Positions 1 to 12,440 of a stretch of 64,000 nucleotides of DNA are shown here, piece after piece. Numbering within the stretch: position 1 is the stretch's first letter; each line of letters begins with the position of its first letter. Source of the stretch: Acanthochromis polyacanthus. Its lineage: Eukaryota > Chordata > Actinopteri > Pomacentridae. The stretch spans positions 27,363,817 through 27,427,816 of the forward strand of contig NC_067130.1 in NCBI RefSeq assembly GCF_021347895.1, written 5' to 3'. Position numbers and translations under genes: made by a program. The notes under the pieces are model-generated. The model was given only the letters and a program-made list of their open reading frames with translations, was not told the origin of the DNA and did not search any database.

Positions 1-2050
1 ATCACATATGCACCAATTTTAGCACATTTCCAGTCGGTCCTGTGAGCCTCACCTACATTGCACCAACTCCTCCTTCCAACACCTTGCTGATGCCCTCGGG
101 TGAAGTCGAGTGCACCAAAACAATCTGCTAAAACCCATAAGAATGGCATTTGCAGAGTAATGCCCTCAGGGTCTCAGTTTCTCTACAAACACTTCGACCA
201 GCATCTTCTTCACCCCACATCGATCCACATCACAGCACTGTTTCAACATTACCGTTGGAAATATTCTTCCTGTCTACTTAAGACAAGATCAAGTACAAAT
301 AGGATCCCTTTTTTTTATGACTTTATACTTTCTGAAAAGTACCAGTATGTATTTCTTCTTGAAATGTGGCTTCATGGAGAGAGTCTGCCTGCTTCTATGA
401 AGCCCAAAATATACCTTTCAGAAGTCTGTGAGGCAGGAGGGAAGAGGGGGTGGAAGAGCTATCATTAAAACAGATTCATTTACCAGTGGAGGAGTTGACC
501 TCCGAAACCTTGGCGTTTCTTTGACTGTACTGCTCCCACTTAAGGCCAACCCGACAGTGCTTTTTGTGACATTACATAGGCTGCCTGGGTGAGTTTCTCA
601 GTTTCTATGAATGTTTTAGAAGTAGCTTCATGTATTACAAGTCATGACAGGACAGTTCCAAAGGGAGATTTTGGAGTTCTTTCAAAGTCTAGCTCATTTT
701 TCAAGACAGATTCAAGATGCCTTCGATTAAAATCAAGTTTTTTACCTTGTTAACATGCACATGGTGCTGTTAATAATCTGGAAGACACATAAGTAAAATG
801 AGCAATCAGTACCACAACTGAGTGTTTACACTTTGAAACTACGGTGTACCAATTTGCAAAAATAGATTCAGTCATGGTTTCATATGTGGAAACCTTCCCT
901 AAAAAAGACAATCGTTGCAGGGTGGTTCAATACTTTTCATAACAATCAGTTTATGGCTGAACGTGTTTGGCTGAATTATTCCAATATCCAATACGCCTCG
1001 CCTTTGTGTTTGAGCAAAGGTGAGCTGGAGCCTACATCTGAGCCATTCTAAGATGTAAAAACCTTTGAAATGTAGCACTTCAGTACATAAATATGGGTTT
1101 TTCCGGGTTAAATTTTCAAACTGAGACAGATTTTAAAGGCCTGGAGCCTCTTGCCACCCTATAAATATCACATACATCTATATTTTTCTTTGGTAAAGCC
1201 TCCACATTTAGAGATTTTGACTCAAAAACAGACTGGCAACACACACTCACAATGGAAAGGTTGAGTGAATGTGAGCATTCTGAATTTGTTGGTGAATGGA
1301 AACATTTTTCAGGCTCTACTTAGAAGAGATCAACATGTAAAGACAATATTCACCAAGTGTGCCACTTATGCTCTGCAGGGACAGACATTTAGTGTTGCTA
1401 ACAACTCAACAAAAGTGTTAATTCATTAGTATTGATAAAATGGAAAGCCTTTCTCTGAGCTTCGATTTGAAAAGTTGGAAAACATGCAATCTTGCTGGTA
1501 CTGAGCTTTGAATGAACTGTCACTGCATTGTTGATTAAAGTATTTTCTCTCTTTTTTTTACATTTCAGGGAACTTGGAATGATTTTTTTTATTGCTTTTA
1601 CACCTGGGTGCCTGGTATGTTTGGTATGTATGACTGATCTGAAATTTGACCATTTTCTGGAGAATGAACAATTTCAGGGATGCTGGTAGCTGCAGGCAAT
1701 CACACTGGTGAATATTTGGGTTTACATGAGCTACTATTGCTAAATAAAATATGTTTCAACCAAACAAACCCGCCACTATCCATCTGCTGCCATCCTGTAC
1801 TTCTGCATGAAAGGTGGTGGTTCTACACAAACAAAAGCAGTTGAGGCCGGAGGGCAACGCTTCCTGCTTTGGGGACGGCTTACGGCAGCAGCGTGAAATG
1901 GGTCTGTTACCGACCGCTGTCCTTTAACAGCTCCCGGCATCACACTGTGGCAAGGTTATTTGTTTGTTTCTTATTTTATGGGGATAAAATCTGTTTTTGA
2001 CCCTCTGTCTATCCCATATCTCCCACCTCCCACACTCAGCCTTCTATCTA
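1..2050. other. Unannotated AT-rich DNA
   Basis: I see no gene, RNA or recognisable mobile element here. The open frames are short and carry no recognisable motif or splice-site context. The composition is ordinary for teleost intergenic or intronic sequence. Confidence 0.5.
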
Positions 2051-3035
2051 CACTGTAAAACAATCAATAAAAATAACATTTTGTTGTTGCTAGGTCTTTC
2101 TTTACAAATGTGGAATACTGCAACGTTCAAAAACTGTAAGGAAAAACAAAAGGAAAGACATTTGGAATAGCAAAGCTGATTTTTATAATGATTGTAAAAA
2201 ACAAAGAAAATACAGATTTTTTTTTTAATTTGGACATTCTGTACAGTCAAACTGCTCAATCTGTATTTTTTTGTTTCTGCAATTTTACTAGATATTTAAA
2301 CAAAACAAAGAAAATCTGCAAAATAATTTGAAATTGTTTGCCATTTTTCAATCGTTCAAGTATTTTCTTACCAATATATGTATAATATATGTATTTTTTT
2401 TATTTGACACAGTGAAAATAGTTGTAAAATATTGAAAAAGAACAAGTTGCCATTTATATAAATATAGTTTTTTTTAAATGGGGATGCCATTTCCAGTTCT
2501 TGACAGTTTCTTTTTCATGTATGTGTAAAATAATTCTTTGATTTAATGAGATATCTGTAATTTAACAAAACATGGGAAAATCTGTACATTAAATTGAAAT
2601 TGTTTGCCATTTTTTAAAAAATATTTTCTGACAAATACATGTAAAATAGTTTTTCTTATTTTAATACAGTGAAAACAGTATTAAAAAGAAGAAGATCCCA
2701 TATCTATAATACAGTATTTTGTTTTTGAGATGGGGATGTCATTTACAATTTTTAAAGTTTTTTTTACATGTACATTTAAATAAATTATTTTGGTTTCATT
2801 AGATATTATATTTGCCAATTTTTAATCCTTAAAATATTTTGTTACACCAAATATATGCAAAGTAAATGTAGTTTTTAATTTAATACAGTGAAAATAGTTG
2901 TAAAACATTGCAAAAGAACAAGTTACTATTTGCATAGATAGTGTTTTTTAAGATGGGGTGTCATTGACAGTTTGTAACACTTTTTTCATGTACATTTAAA
3001 TTCATTCTTTGATTTTGTTAGATATCATTTGTAAT
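2051..3035. repeat. AT-rich diverged tandem repeat (about 220-257 bp units)
   Basis: Three diverged units can be followed by recurring anchors. The string CAGTGAAAA begins near 2410, 2667 and 2886, spacings of about 257 and 219 bp. Each is followed by a GATGGGG-like block (near 2478, 2721 and 2952), then a stretch resembling CATGTACATTTAAAT. The block opens with CACTGTAAAA at 2051, which resembles the terminus of AT-rich non-autonomous DNA elements; related openings occur at 38012, and a CCAGTGTA-type end near 44410. No matching right terminus was found, so element membership is inference. It is non-coding. Confidence 0.5.
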
Positions 3036-3557
3036 TTACCACCAAAAAAAATGAAACTTTGTACCATAACTGTAAATTGTTTGAATCTGTTTAAAACGGT
3101 TTAAAAAAAGAAAAACATTTAAAATTGTATTTATTTGTTTGCCTGTGTTAATTAGCTTGCTTGGTACTTTGCAGAGTGAACATAAATCTGGGTTTGACTT
3201 AGCAAATATCTGAAGTTTGTGGAGTCTTTTCTCAGTCGTATACATCAGGGTCATTGACTGTCTATTTGAGCGTGAATAAAAAACATTTTTGTCAGTTTTA
3301 GAGCCTTAAGTCATATTTGCAAGTTGGTAGATGCCACATATAAACTCCACTAGTCTTTAACTTTTTGGGTTAGTGCAGTTCTATCCTAATTTTTTCCACT
3401 TTATTCTGACTTACAACAGCCATGAAATTATGAACTGCAAACAGCTCCTGATACTGAAGGGTTGGAATTAGAGATCTTTTTGCATTAATTAGCACTTTGA
3501 CATCAAAGTTTTGCTCCTGGAAATTTCCAACCAGCCACACGTTTTCTTGAAAATATA
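3036..3557. other. Unannotated sequence
   Basis: Nothing recognisable was found. A minus-strand frame at 3370-3621 partly overlaps the MITE that follows and shows no protein motif. Confidence 0.4.
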
Positions 3558-3897
3558 CCCTACCATTTAAAGGTTTGGGGTCTCCCAGACAATTTCCATG
3601 AAAACTCACATTTTTATTCAAGTGCTAACATAACTGCACTAGGGTTGTTCAATCATCAGTTAGCCTTTCAACAGGATGACCTCACACTATGTAGCATTAG
3701 AACACAGGAGTGATGGTTGCTGGAAATGTTCCTTTGTACCGTTATGCGGATGTTCTGTTAAAAATCAGCTAGAATAGTCATTTACCACATTAACAATGTC
3801 TAGATTGACTGATTTAATGTTATCTTCATTGAAAAAAACTGCTTTTCTTTCAAAAATAAGGCCATTTCTAAGTGACCCCAGACTTCCAAATGTAGTG
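3558..3897. mobile_element. Tc1/mariner-type MITE, copy A
   Basis: This is a roughly 340-bp non-autonomous element. Its ends are diverged versions of the inverted repeat seen better in other copies (CTACCGTTCAAAAGTTTGG at one end, a TAGTGTA end at the other). A TA lies at each border (3556-3557 and 3898-3899), as expected for Tc1/mariner target duplication. The interior matches the copies at 14987, 50212, 57723 and 60292, including the shared block GTAGCATTAGAACACAGGAG. It has no coding capacity; mobilisation by a Tc1-like transposase is family knowledge. Confidence 0.75.
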
Positions 3898-4113
3898 TAT
3901 ATATACACACATATATTTGAATTTAAAAAAAATTGAGTGACTGTTCATAAGTACTCCAGAAACTCATTGGACTTTATAGAGCAGCTGAAAAAAATAGCCT
4001 CGGGATACATCTTAGCATTCATGTAGATTTCATTGTTATTTACAACAATTTATGCTTTGTCCCTTTTGCCTCTCTGCAGGTATTTCCTGCTGTGGTGCTA
4101 CTAATTCCAATCA

Positions 4114-4474
4114 TCCATCCATCCATTCTCTATACACCGCTTTATCCTCATTAGGGTCGCGGAGGGTGCTGGAGCCTATCCCAGCTGACTCGGGCAAAGG
4201 CAGGGGACACCCTGGACAGGTCACCAGTCTGTCACAGGGCTACATATACAGACAGACAATCACACTCACATTCACACCTACAGGCAATATAAAATAATCA
4301 ATTAACCCCAGCATATTTTTGGACTGTAGGAGGAAGCCGGAGTACCCGGAGAAAACCCACACATGCACAGGGAGAACATGCAAACTCCATGCAGAAAGAT
4401 CCCAGGCCAGGATTTGAACCCAGGATCTTCTTGCTGCAAGGCTAAAGTAGTAACCACTACTCCACTGTGCAGCC
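4114..4474 (-). mobile_element. tRNA-derived SINE, copy 1
   Basis: On the minus strand this begins with a tRNA-like head containing TAGTGGTTACTAC (A-box-like) and GGGTTCAAATCC (B-box). A conserved body follows (CTTCCTCC, ACAGTCCAAAAATATGCT), and it ends in a GGAT microsatellite tail. The 13-bp target duplication CTAATTCCAATCA lies at 4101-4113 and 4475-4487 and is perfect. The GATG-type tail suggests mobilisation by an RTE-clade LINE, which is inference. Four more copies are at 14141, 35767, 38385 and 60416. Confidence 0.85.
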
Positions 4475-4487
4475 CTAATTCCAATCA

Positions 4488-7259
4488 GGCTAATGTTTTA
4501 TATATTATATATTTTATGTTGGGGTTTTTTCTACCATCATTTGTTTCTACCTTTACCCTTGCCCCAGCTAGTCGAGGCAGATAACTACTGAGCTTGGTTC
4601 TTCTTGTTAAAAAGGGAATTCTCCCTCTTTACTGTCACCAATATGCTTGTTCAAAGGGAATCTTGGGATTTGTAGGGATATCCATTGATAATTGTATAGG
4701 ATCTTTACCTCCAAATAGTCAGGCTTTTTTTTTATTGTATATAATTTTGTAAGGTTCAAACGAAAATACTTCTATCCCAATTTAATATTGTAGTGTCTTG
4801 ATCTCAAATGTAAATTTAAGTTGCTTAACAACAGAAAATCTCTCTACTGAGGAGCACCTTGGCTCAATGACTTCTGTTTTTAATGTGCAAAATAAACAAC
4901 AGTGACTTGACTTAAGCTGCTGAAAAGTTATATTTCTGAAAAGTTTCAAAATGTCTTAGTATTGATATGCAGCCCTTGAGCTGCACAGACTCCACGTGTT
5001 TGTCAAAGAACGCTGGGAGAACATGGACTTTCAGGTGTTGCACAAACCATAAAAGAGCTTCTTGTCATGCCAGAAGTGTTTGTGCTGAAAGGACAGGTGT
5101 AAGACAGCATGGCGAGGTATGTGGAGAAGAAAATATTTTGCTGGCTAAAAGGTAGGCGCAAACACAGAAGGTACTTTTTTGCAATCTCAAAAACTAATGA
5201 CCTCCAAAAGTTAAAAAAAATAAAAAAAGGGAAAAACTTAAAAGCGAAAACTTTCAGACAAAGAGATTTAAGTCAGTAAAGCAACCACAGCATGCAGCAC
5301 TGTACTGCTTCTAGAGCCAAACATTCTCTCTCCCAATAGACTCATATATAAAGGTTTGGCGGCTTGGCCTTCCAATTCAAACTGGCCAATCAAGTGAGAG
5401 CTCTGAAGGGGCGCCGCCAACGTTAACAGCAAGAACATTGATTTTCCTTAGATTTTTCCAACAACAAACCCTCAGTTCATAGACACACTATCAGTCATCA
5501 ATACTAAACATCCACAATCCACAAAATACCTACTCAATATTTATGTTAGTACTACTTTGAATTTCATCACACGTCTATTATCCAATCAGATCTGAGACAC
5601 TCATCTACCACATAAAATTGTGGCTTTTGAGGTGCCTCCTCTTTTAGCTCCAGCAAAAGAGACAAAACCTTCCACATGTCATGGCCTTTACAAGTCCTTT
5701 TAGTATATTTTTGGGTAGAACCAGACCAATCAGTCAAATTCTGCCTCCTACCACTGGAATTTTAGATCTATATGAAGCGAAGAGAACAAGAAACAAATTA
5801 GTGTGCAATTGATGCCCACCTTTCTACACAAAGGGAGCCAGTCCAACCCTACAATTTGGCTTTTGTGGTCTTCAAGTTCATCACAAACATCAGATATTTC
5901 TTGCAAAGCTTTAAAGGATGCTTGAGCTCATTATTCTGCAGCAAAATGAAAACCAGAGCATGTTTCTGAAGAATGAAGTGTGGTTTGTCCTTGGTCAGAA
6001 TGAAGGGGATTTGATCCAGTACCAGAGCAACAAAACACCCCAGACAGATTATTACCTTCACAATGTTTCCTAATGAGTAAATAACACATTTGTTTCATCA
6101 TTTAGTGTGAGATGTTGGTCCGTCTTTGTCTGCACCAAGCATTTGGCCTTGTTTCCCCTCACGAGAAGTGATTCAGAGGAAATGCTCGTCCTCTAAAAAT
6201 ATTACTACAGCCTTCTTTTGGCAGAATTATCGTAGACAATCTTGTTTTTTTATTTAGTAAGTTCTACCACTGTGATTCAGTCGCTTTTCTACTTTTCAAT
6301 GAACAAACTACTCAGGAAGTGTCGTCACTTTTGGTGGGACTGAAAATGCTTTGGATTCCAGTGTCTGCAATGTATTTTAGTGAACCATCCCCTGCCCACG
6401 TAGCAATCTTCAGTCTAGCCATGATTTGACATCCAAAAAGCCCCTCTTCACTTTGAAACAGCAATTTGACTTCTGACATTTTCACTTAATGCCATGTTTC
6501 CCACCATCGCAATGCAACTCAGTGAGAAATGTTCTGCAGGAAACTTGAAGATATTTATATTAGATGAAGAATTTACTTGACTGAGATCAGATACACCCAA
6601 GTTTCATCTAAATCTTTTTTTTTTCTTTCCATTTTATATGTCTTGGGTTTTTAACAATTTCTAAAATCTTCAAATTTGGTCATTATTCCCAGGTTTGCAT
6701 GGAAATATGACAGATTCTTCTTTTGGACCCTACTGTGTTTCTTAAGGTTTATGGCAGAGAACACAAACAATCCCAGGATACGGTTCGCTCAATCTGCTTC
6801 CAGTTTTCTCAACCAAATGTCCACTTTGAACCACTTTGGCCAACTTTTCCTAAAATTACAATGATCAAGTGTGGCATTGGGAATGAAATTCTCCTTGATG
6901 TGTTTAAAACCTCAGTAAACTAAACTTGGACAGAGATTTCCTGAGCAGTAATAGTCGATATCTATTCTGTGTTTCTTGAGCAAACTTTATAGAAAAATCT
7001 CATATAACTTAAGAACTTGATGCACATGGTTCTATAATAATGTCCAGTTTTCAAACAGCATTTAGAACAAACAGTAGTGTAACATGAAAATGCCTGGGCA
7101 CTGCTGGGAAACTCTATATTTGGTTGATTTTTAATGAAGAAGTACAAGCGCTGCAGCACACACACATCAAAAATGAATCTATATTCAAACATTAATGCAC
7201 TTTTTATTTTGTGAACTTAAACCTGTAATTGTGGCTTACACAAAAGAACTGCAGTACTG
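4488..7259. other. Unannotated sequence
   Basis: There is no recognisable gene or element over about 2.8 kb. An A-rich run lies near 5212-5232. A TATA-like string (CATATATAAAGG, about 5343) sits close to a CCAATC, but nothing coding follows. The frames at 6676-6923 and 5849-6061 lack motifs. Confidence 0.4.
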
Positions 7260-7420
7260 AATAAGCACTCCTCTGCTGTCTTTGTAGAATCCCATTGATC
7301 CGGGTCTTGGTAATCCTAAGAGTTTGAGTAAAAAGAAACTGGACTTCTCTTTAAGGTTTTTGGACACGTTTCACTTCTCATCCAGGAGGCTTTTCAGTTC
7401 CCACTGAAGCCCATTTGGTG
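7260..7420 (-). repeat. Dispersed repeat relic (class uncertain)
   Basis: Read on the minus strand, this contains CCTCCTGGATGAGAAGTG, then AAACGTGTCC, then a GAAGTCCAG block followed by ACCAAGACCCGGATCAATG. This order resembles a dispersed teleost repeat I recognise by its GGATGAGAGGTGAAACGT core. No termini or target duplication were identified, so class and limits are uncertain. Confidence 0.4.
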
Positions 7421-8450
7421 GAAATTGCAGCTTGTGAAAATGCTTTTTGTATCCAGGAAAAAGGTTTTTTTTCCCCCCTGATATTCTGATTTCATGCACT
7501 CTTCCTCACAAATAATTTCAATTTGAGATATGCATTTTCTTTTTTAAGTCCACAGCAGGACAAAGATCGACAGACAGACTTTACTGATGTTCAGGGTCAC
7601 CTCAAATTAAATGACATTTGCACCTGAACTACTTCACTGGATGATTGTGGCCAAAGAGCTCAATGTTACCTCCGTCTCTGAACAGCACTTTGGTCTAAAA
7701 CTGCAGTGGCTTTACCCAGATGCTGCTCTGCATAATTCATATATTGACTTTGTGATGAGGTGACAGGTTTTCCTGCTGGTGATTTCTCCTCGTAAACCCT
7801 GTTTGTGCAGCAGTTCTGCACCGGGGGACTGTTGCCCCATCAGAGCAGCCAGCAGATGTGCTGAGCAGAACGGAGAAGCAGCAGATGTTTCTCTGCCTTC
7901 CACATTTTATTCCACAGTTTCCCCTAAATGCCAACTCTGGACGGTATTTTGAACAGTGGGAAATTATCTTTTCATGGCCTAAAACTGCTTTGTAAGCTTC
8001 CTCAGTCAGTTGTTTAGAGGAGCTCCTAGATGTTGATTCTTCAAGACCTGGAAATCTCATCTGCTGACACTTATTAATGACAGAAGTCATTTTAAGCACA
8101 AGCAACTAAAGTTCTGTATGACTAGTTTCCCATACTATTGCCAATTAAACTTTTTTTGTTGCTTTGATTACAGTTAAGGAAAGAACTAATAGTGCATCAA
8201 CATTTGAAAGGTTTAGATTTGTCTGTTTGATGCGTAACATTAACATTTACATGCAAATGGAGGATGCAAACTGTGAACCAAAATTATCAGTGAGCTGAGA
8301 ATTAATACTGATATAAAAAAAAATGGACAACAGGTCCATGCTTCCGTTCTTCTTGGTTTAACTGCTTTACTGCAATTATTTTGTTCCAGTCATCTGTCTC
8401 CAAAGCTCTTTAGGCCTGTCTGGGGTTGTTCAGAGCTGGTTTTGTTCAGT
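7421..8450. other. Unannotated sequence
   Basis: There is no recognisable element. A 122-codon minus-strand frame (7737-8105) is the longest here; it has no known motif, and two other frames overlap it. I regard it as chance. Confidence 0.4.
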
Positions 8451-8800
8451 GGTATATGGATAGATGGATAGAAAGATTCATCACCCTGGGGAAATTCAAG
8501 GTACCCAGTAGCTCATAGGTGGAAGGATAGATGGATAGATATGCAGATTATGCTGGTCAAAGAGATGGCAGTAAGGTGCCTGAAATGTGCAAAAAATGGT
8601 TAATGTTTACACTAAGGTCCAAATTGATGGTATTAACAATCACAATAGAGCAATTTAAGAGTGCACAATTCAATATAGAGTATTACAAAGTACAAAAGAC
8701 GCAATGTGAAAATAGAACTAATAATAATGTGTACAGGAGGGGATGTGATGAATGGGAATATTGGTTTATTGCATGGTTTAGTTGAGTCAATGGAAGGTCA
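8451..8800 (-). repeat. LINE 3'-end relic with GATA/GGAT microsatellites
   Basis: Two short GGATAGAT-type arrays (about 8455-8475 and 8523-8545) flank CCCTGGGGAAATTCAAGG. In teleosts this arrangement is the antisense of a LINE 3' end with an ATCT-type tail, so the element reads on the minus strand. No reverse transcriptase motif survives nearby. It is probably a heavily 5'-truncated copy. Confidence 0.5.
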
Positions 8801-8921
8801 CAGGTAACAGATCCGACTATGAGCCACTGCCCTACAGAGGTGCTATTATCAGGCTGGCAACTGTGGGCTCTGGTTAGTGCCCTTTCTCTCCCCCTCCCTT
8901 TTCCTTTTTTCCCTCTCTAGG

Positions 8922-9659
8922 GCTGAATCCCAAACCGCCCCCTACACACTCCCCCTCTACTACTGAGTGTCACTCCAAAAGAAGTCACACTCGCAGCTGT
9001 GGAGGGCACCTATTATTGAAGGGGGAGGGTATAAATACGATCGTCAGGAATGGGACGCCCTGTCGTCTCACCGGAAAACGGAAGACGTCATTGCCATGGT
9101 AACACAAAGACGCCTACTGTCATGACTGTAGCGCTGTGGCACAGGTTGCAACTAACAAGGATCGCTGCTGCTTCCAGAAGACGAAAGCATCCCACTTTTT
9201 TTCACTCACATGTTTTCCAATCCTATTATCTGGCATTTCAAATCCAACAAATGAATAAATGAATTCTGTCAGTTGTGTTCAAATTTTAAGGTGTCAGGGG
9301 GTGCACAATTAAATCAAACGTCAGCAGAGAAGAAGATTTGTTTCTTTTGATTTATCTTTATACACCACTCTTTTTGTGATGTTCTGTCAGTGTGAAAAAG
9401 GCGTGGGAGAAATAAAGGACGCATGTGGAACTCACATCAATATGTTTGTTTCATCCTCCTTTTTGATGTTGCACTTCCTGAAAAAGTTGTCCAGAGTGAG
9501 CATCGATGCAGACTCGCTATTTAAGGGCTGAACAGTCCACTCCCCCTCCACACTACGCGGTTTGGGACGGCCCTTAATATGGAGGACAATCCGCGGGAAC
9601 GCGCAAACGGAGGGGCAGTGTGTAGGGATAGTGTGTAGGGGGCGGTTTGGGATTCAGCC
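8922..9659. mobile_element. 738-bp non-autonomous TIR element flanked by TAG
   Basis: The terminal inverted repeats open with GGCTGAATCCCAAACCGCCC at 8922; the reverse complement ends at 9659. About 29-30 bp match with a single C-run indel. The trinucleotide TAG abuts both ends (8919-8921 and 9660-9662). A 3-bp duplication is typical of PIF/Harbinger, whose preferred target is TWA, so assignment to that superfamily is tentative. Subterminal GTGTGTAGGG motifs are repeated near the right end. The interior is non-coding and relatively GC-rich (8940-9200 and 9540-9640) compared with the flanks. Confidence 0.7.
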
Positions 9660-9662
9660 TAG

Positions 9663-10789
9663 GTTTCTCCAGGGGATTATTGCAGCGGCAGGTGCTACTC
9701 ATCGCAATCAGGAGCAGGTGGAAGCATGCCCAATCAAGCCTCTGTTCACTACTGTTACGACCCTGGCTCACAGGCCGCAACAAAAGAAAGGGGGAAAAAG
9801 ACAACGGCGTAATTTAAATTATTTATTTAAATCAAAGTTAATCTTTTTAAAGAAAACAAACGATATCTGCATGTCGTCAGTGTAAGTGGAGTGTGGTGAA
9901 AGGTAAGCTGTAATGCATGTTGGATGTAATCAGTGAGATAACCTGCATCAGGTGTGTGTGTCGTTGGATGCAAAAGTGTAGCACAAAAGAATACAACCTA
10001 AAAGAAACAACGTCACATGGTGTGAGAACACCAATATAACCAGACGCTTCTCTTCTCCCAGTGCTGGATTGTGACACGACCAGTAACCATCGCTTGTGTT
10101 CTTCAGCTTGGTTTTTTGAATGCTGTTCAGTCCAAATAACTCTGACTGTCCTCCTCCGCTTCAGGTTTGGATTCCCCCAGCTCCAACTCGTTCCACCTGG
10201 ATTCATCACCTCTGCAGCACCCTCTCTGGACAAATGCACCTAAGATGCCCTTCTCCACCTGAACCTCCATTACCAACCTGCCGCTGCAGCGTCCCCTGGA
10301 ACGCCTATCTGCCAAGCCAGAGCCCAGTCCAAGCATCTGCTTGCTAAGTTTTCGTTTGCATTATTTAACGTTGGGACCCTTAATTTGTAGTAGGAGCTTC
10401 GTTTCCATTTATAGTCTTGCTTCTGATTATTTGCAGCCGTTGTGTGCTTTGTCTTTGTTTCTACTTTGTAGCCTAGAGTATTAGTGCTATAGTGTGCTCA
10501 CTTCTTGTTCTTAGATTTCCTGGTAACAAGCCTTTGTGTGCTTTGCTTTTTGTTACCATCTTTTGAGATCATTGTTTCTACTAGAGATAACACTGTTCTT
10601 GCCTGGGTGTTACCTTATGTGAGTCAGTTCCCCTCCAAACCACTAGTAGCAGTGTAGTCTGTTTTTTATAGTATTTCTGGTTCTAGTTTTCTGGTGAAAG
10701 TTGTCGTCCTTTTGAAACTCGCTGCCATCTTGAAATGCACCTTGTGTCTGCTGCTCGTTTCCAGTGCCTGAGCTTCCCTTTTAATACAT
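9663..10789. other. Pyrimidine-rich unclassified stretch
   Basis: The segment around 10160-10340 is C-rich and gives overlapping proline/serine-rich open frames on both strands, which is a composition effect. From 10380 to 10770 it becomes T-rich and resembles 3' untranslated or retroelement-flank sequence. I could not assign it to a family. Confidence 0.3.
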
Positions 10790-11372
10790 AACGGTTCTAG
10801 AGCCTGATGGCTGTGGAGACAAAGGATCACCTGAACCATTCAGTCCTGCAGCAAAATTGGATGAGCTGCTCACTCTAGCCAGGATGCTATGAAGAGGATG
10901 GCTGGTGTTTGTCAGAATGGACTGAACTGTGCTGCCTCCTCGGCCACCATCCTCACTGAGTCTAAACTACTGTAGAGCACCGAACTAGCGATCTTCAACA
11001 GCCCATCCAGTCAACTGGTAGAACAAGTGCAGCATTTCACTGCAAACGTCAAAGGATCTTAACTTTCTAAGGGAAAAACAGTTGGCTCTGCCCTTTCCAG
11101 TACAGGGCATCAGTGTTTGTAGACCAGTCCAGTTTGTTGACAAGGTGCAGATTCAGATATTTGTAGGTTTAAACCACTTCAATATCTTCCCCGCTGATAC
11201 AAACAGGTTGTAGCTTAGACCTGCAGAAGTCCAGGAACATCTCCTTGGTCTTGGAGATGTTAAGCAGAGGGCAGTTCTTGGCGGTCCAGTCAGGGAAGGC
11301 TGTCATCAGGTTCCTGCCCATTCCTGAAACCTGCCACAATAGCTGTGTCACCAGAGTATTTCAGAATGTTGC
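10790..11372 (-). pseudogene. LINE reverse transcriptase relic (C-terminal part)
   Basis: Read on the minus strand this is the last third of a non-LTR retrotransposon reverse transcriptase. It begins with a YSGDTAIV stretch (11338-11358) at the position of the catalytic YADD box, so the box appears mutated to YSGD. Next comes a palm/thumb stretch with LNISKTKEMFLDFCRS and GEDIEVV (around 11169-11280). After a stop codon come TYKYL, KLDW and RKLRSFDVCS, then a degraded HPLH region near the end. Frameshifts and several stops show it is dead. The fingers domain, endonuclease and any first ORF are absent. Motif style fits the CR1/L2/Rex group of teleost LINEs; clade is not resolved. Confidence 0.8.
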
Positions 11373-12440
11373 AGGTCTGTGCTTAGTCATAGTATAATGT
11401 GTGAGTATCAACATTCTTTGCTATATTTGACATCATGCACAGGGGAACTGCCTCCAGCTGTTTTTGTCTCCTCATATAATTCTTCTGGAAAATGTTGCCA
11501 TAGAACATCATGTCAACTTGCATAGCAATCCTCTTGACACAAAATTTAGTTCCAGTACAAGTAAACTACTTTCTCAAGTACATTTTGTGGCCAGAGAGGG
11601 TGACAAAGCCTGCATAAGGACATAGGTGGGGTTATTGGTGGCATAAACTGGCAACCAGACCCTTACCTAGTAGACCACGGCAGGACGTCAAACACGCACA
11701 CATTTATGTCTGTAATTTACTGCCAGGACCATGGAGCTTCTTCAGAAACATTGGGAATATTTCATTGAGAGAGACCAACTTTTAACACTGAGATGATGAT
11801 TAATCAGATTACCTCTACGTTGAAAAATAGAAGGTTTGTGATGGACAACAAATCATCCTTCTCTTCGTTTTTGGTCACGGTTTACCTCTGGGTTCTTTTT
11901 AGGAATGAAATTGTGTGGTTAGATTTGCAAAAATATCACACTTTCTTCTAAAATTCTTGGTCGGGTTAAGGAAAATATCTGTTGGGGTAAAACAATGCCC
12001 TTTCACTGCATCTTGGAAGCTTATCCTTCATTTTGCAGGTTTCTATGGTGACAATCCCCATCTAATATATGATCGGTTGTCGGAAAAGGAATGACAGTGA
12101 AGCAGTAAAATCAATGGCATGAAGTGTACTTCATAAGTTACAAACATAATGCAGATGAAAATGTGTCCCTCTGAACATAATAGGAGCGCAATTTAATTAA
12201 ACAGGAATGTAATCTTGTGGAGAGTGGGCTGCTGTACATATCTCTTGAACCAAAACTGTAAATCTACAGAATTAATGCTGTGACTGGTAGGGTTAGAAAT
12301 GACTTATTAATGTTAAATCAAAGGAAAAAAAAGTGGATAAATTTACTCGTGGGTCTTAAATCAAAGTGAACAAAGAATCTCAGGCTTCAAGGAAAGAAAG
12401 AGCTTATTAGTTCCTGCCAAGTTCTGCTCCTTTCTAACTC
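11373..12440. other. Unannotated sequence
   Basis: No motif, repeat terminus or coding frame was recognised here. Confidence 0.4.

Noticed and set aside
5343..5420. TATA-like string near a CCAATC as a promoter
   Set aside because: The order and spacing do not fit, and no exon, splice donor or coding start follows.
7737..8105. 122-codon minus-strand open frame
   Set aside because: No recognisable motif, no repeat match, overlapped by another open frame, and no supporting splice signals.
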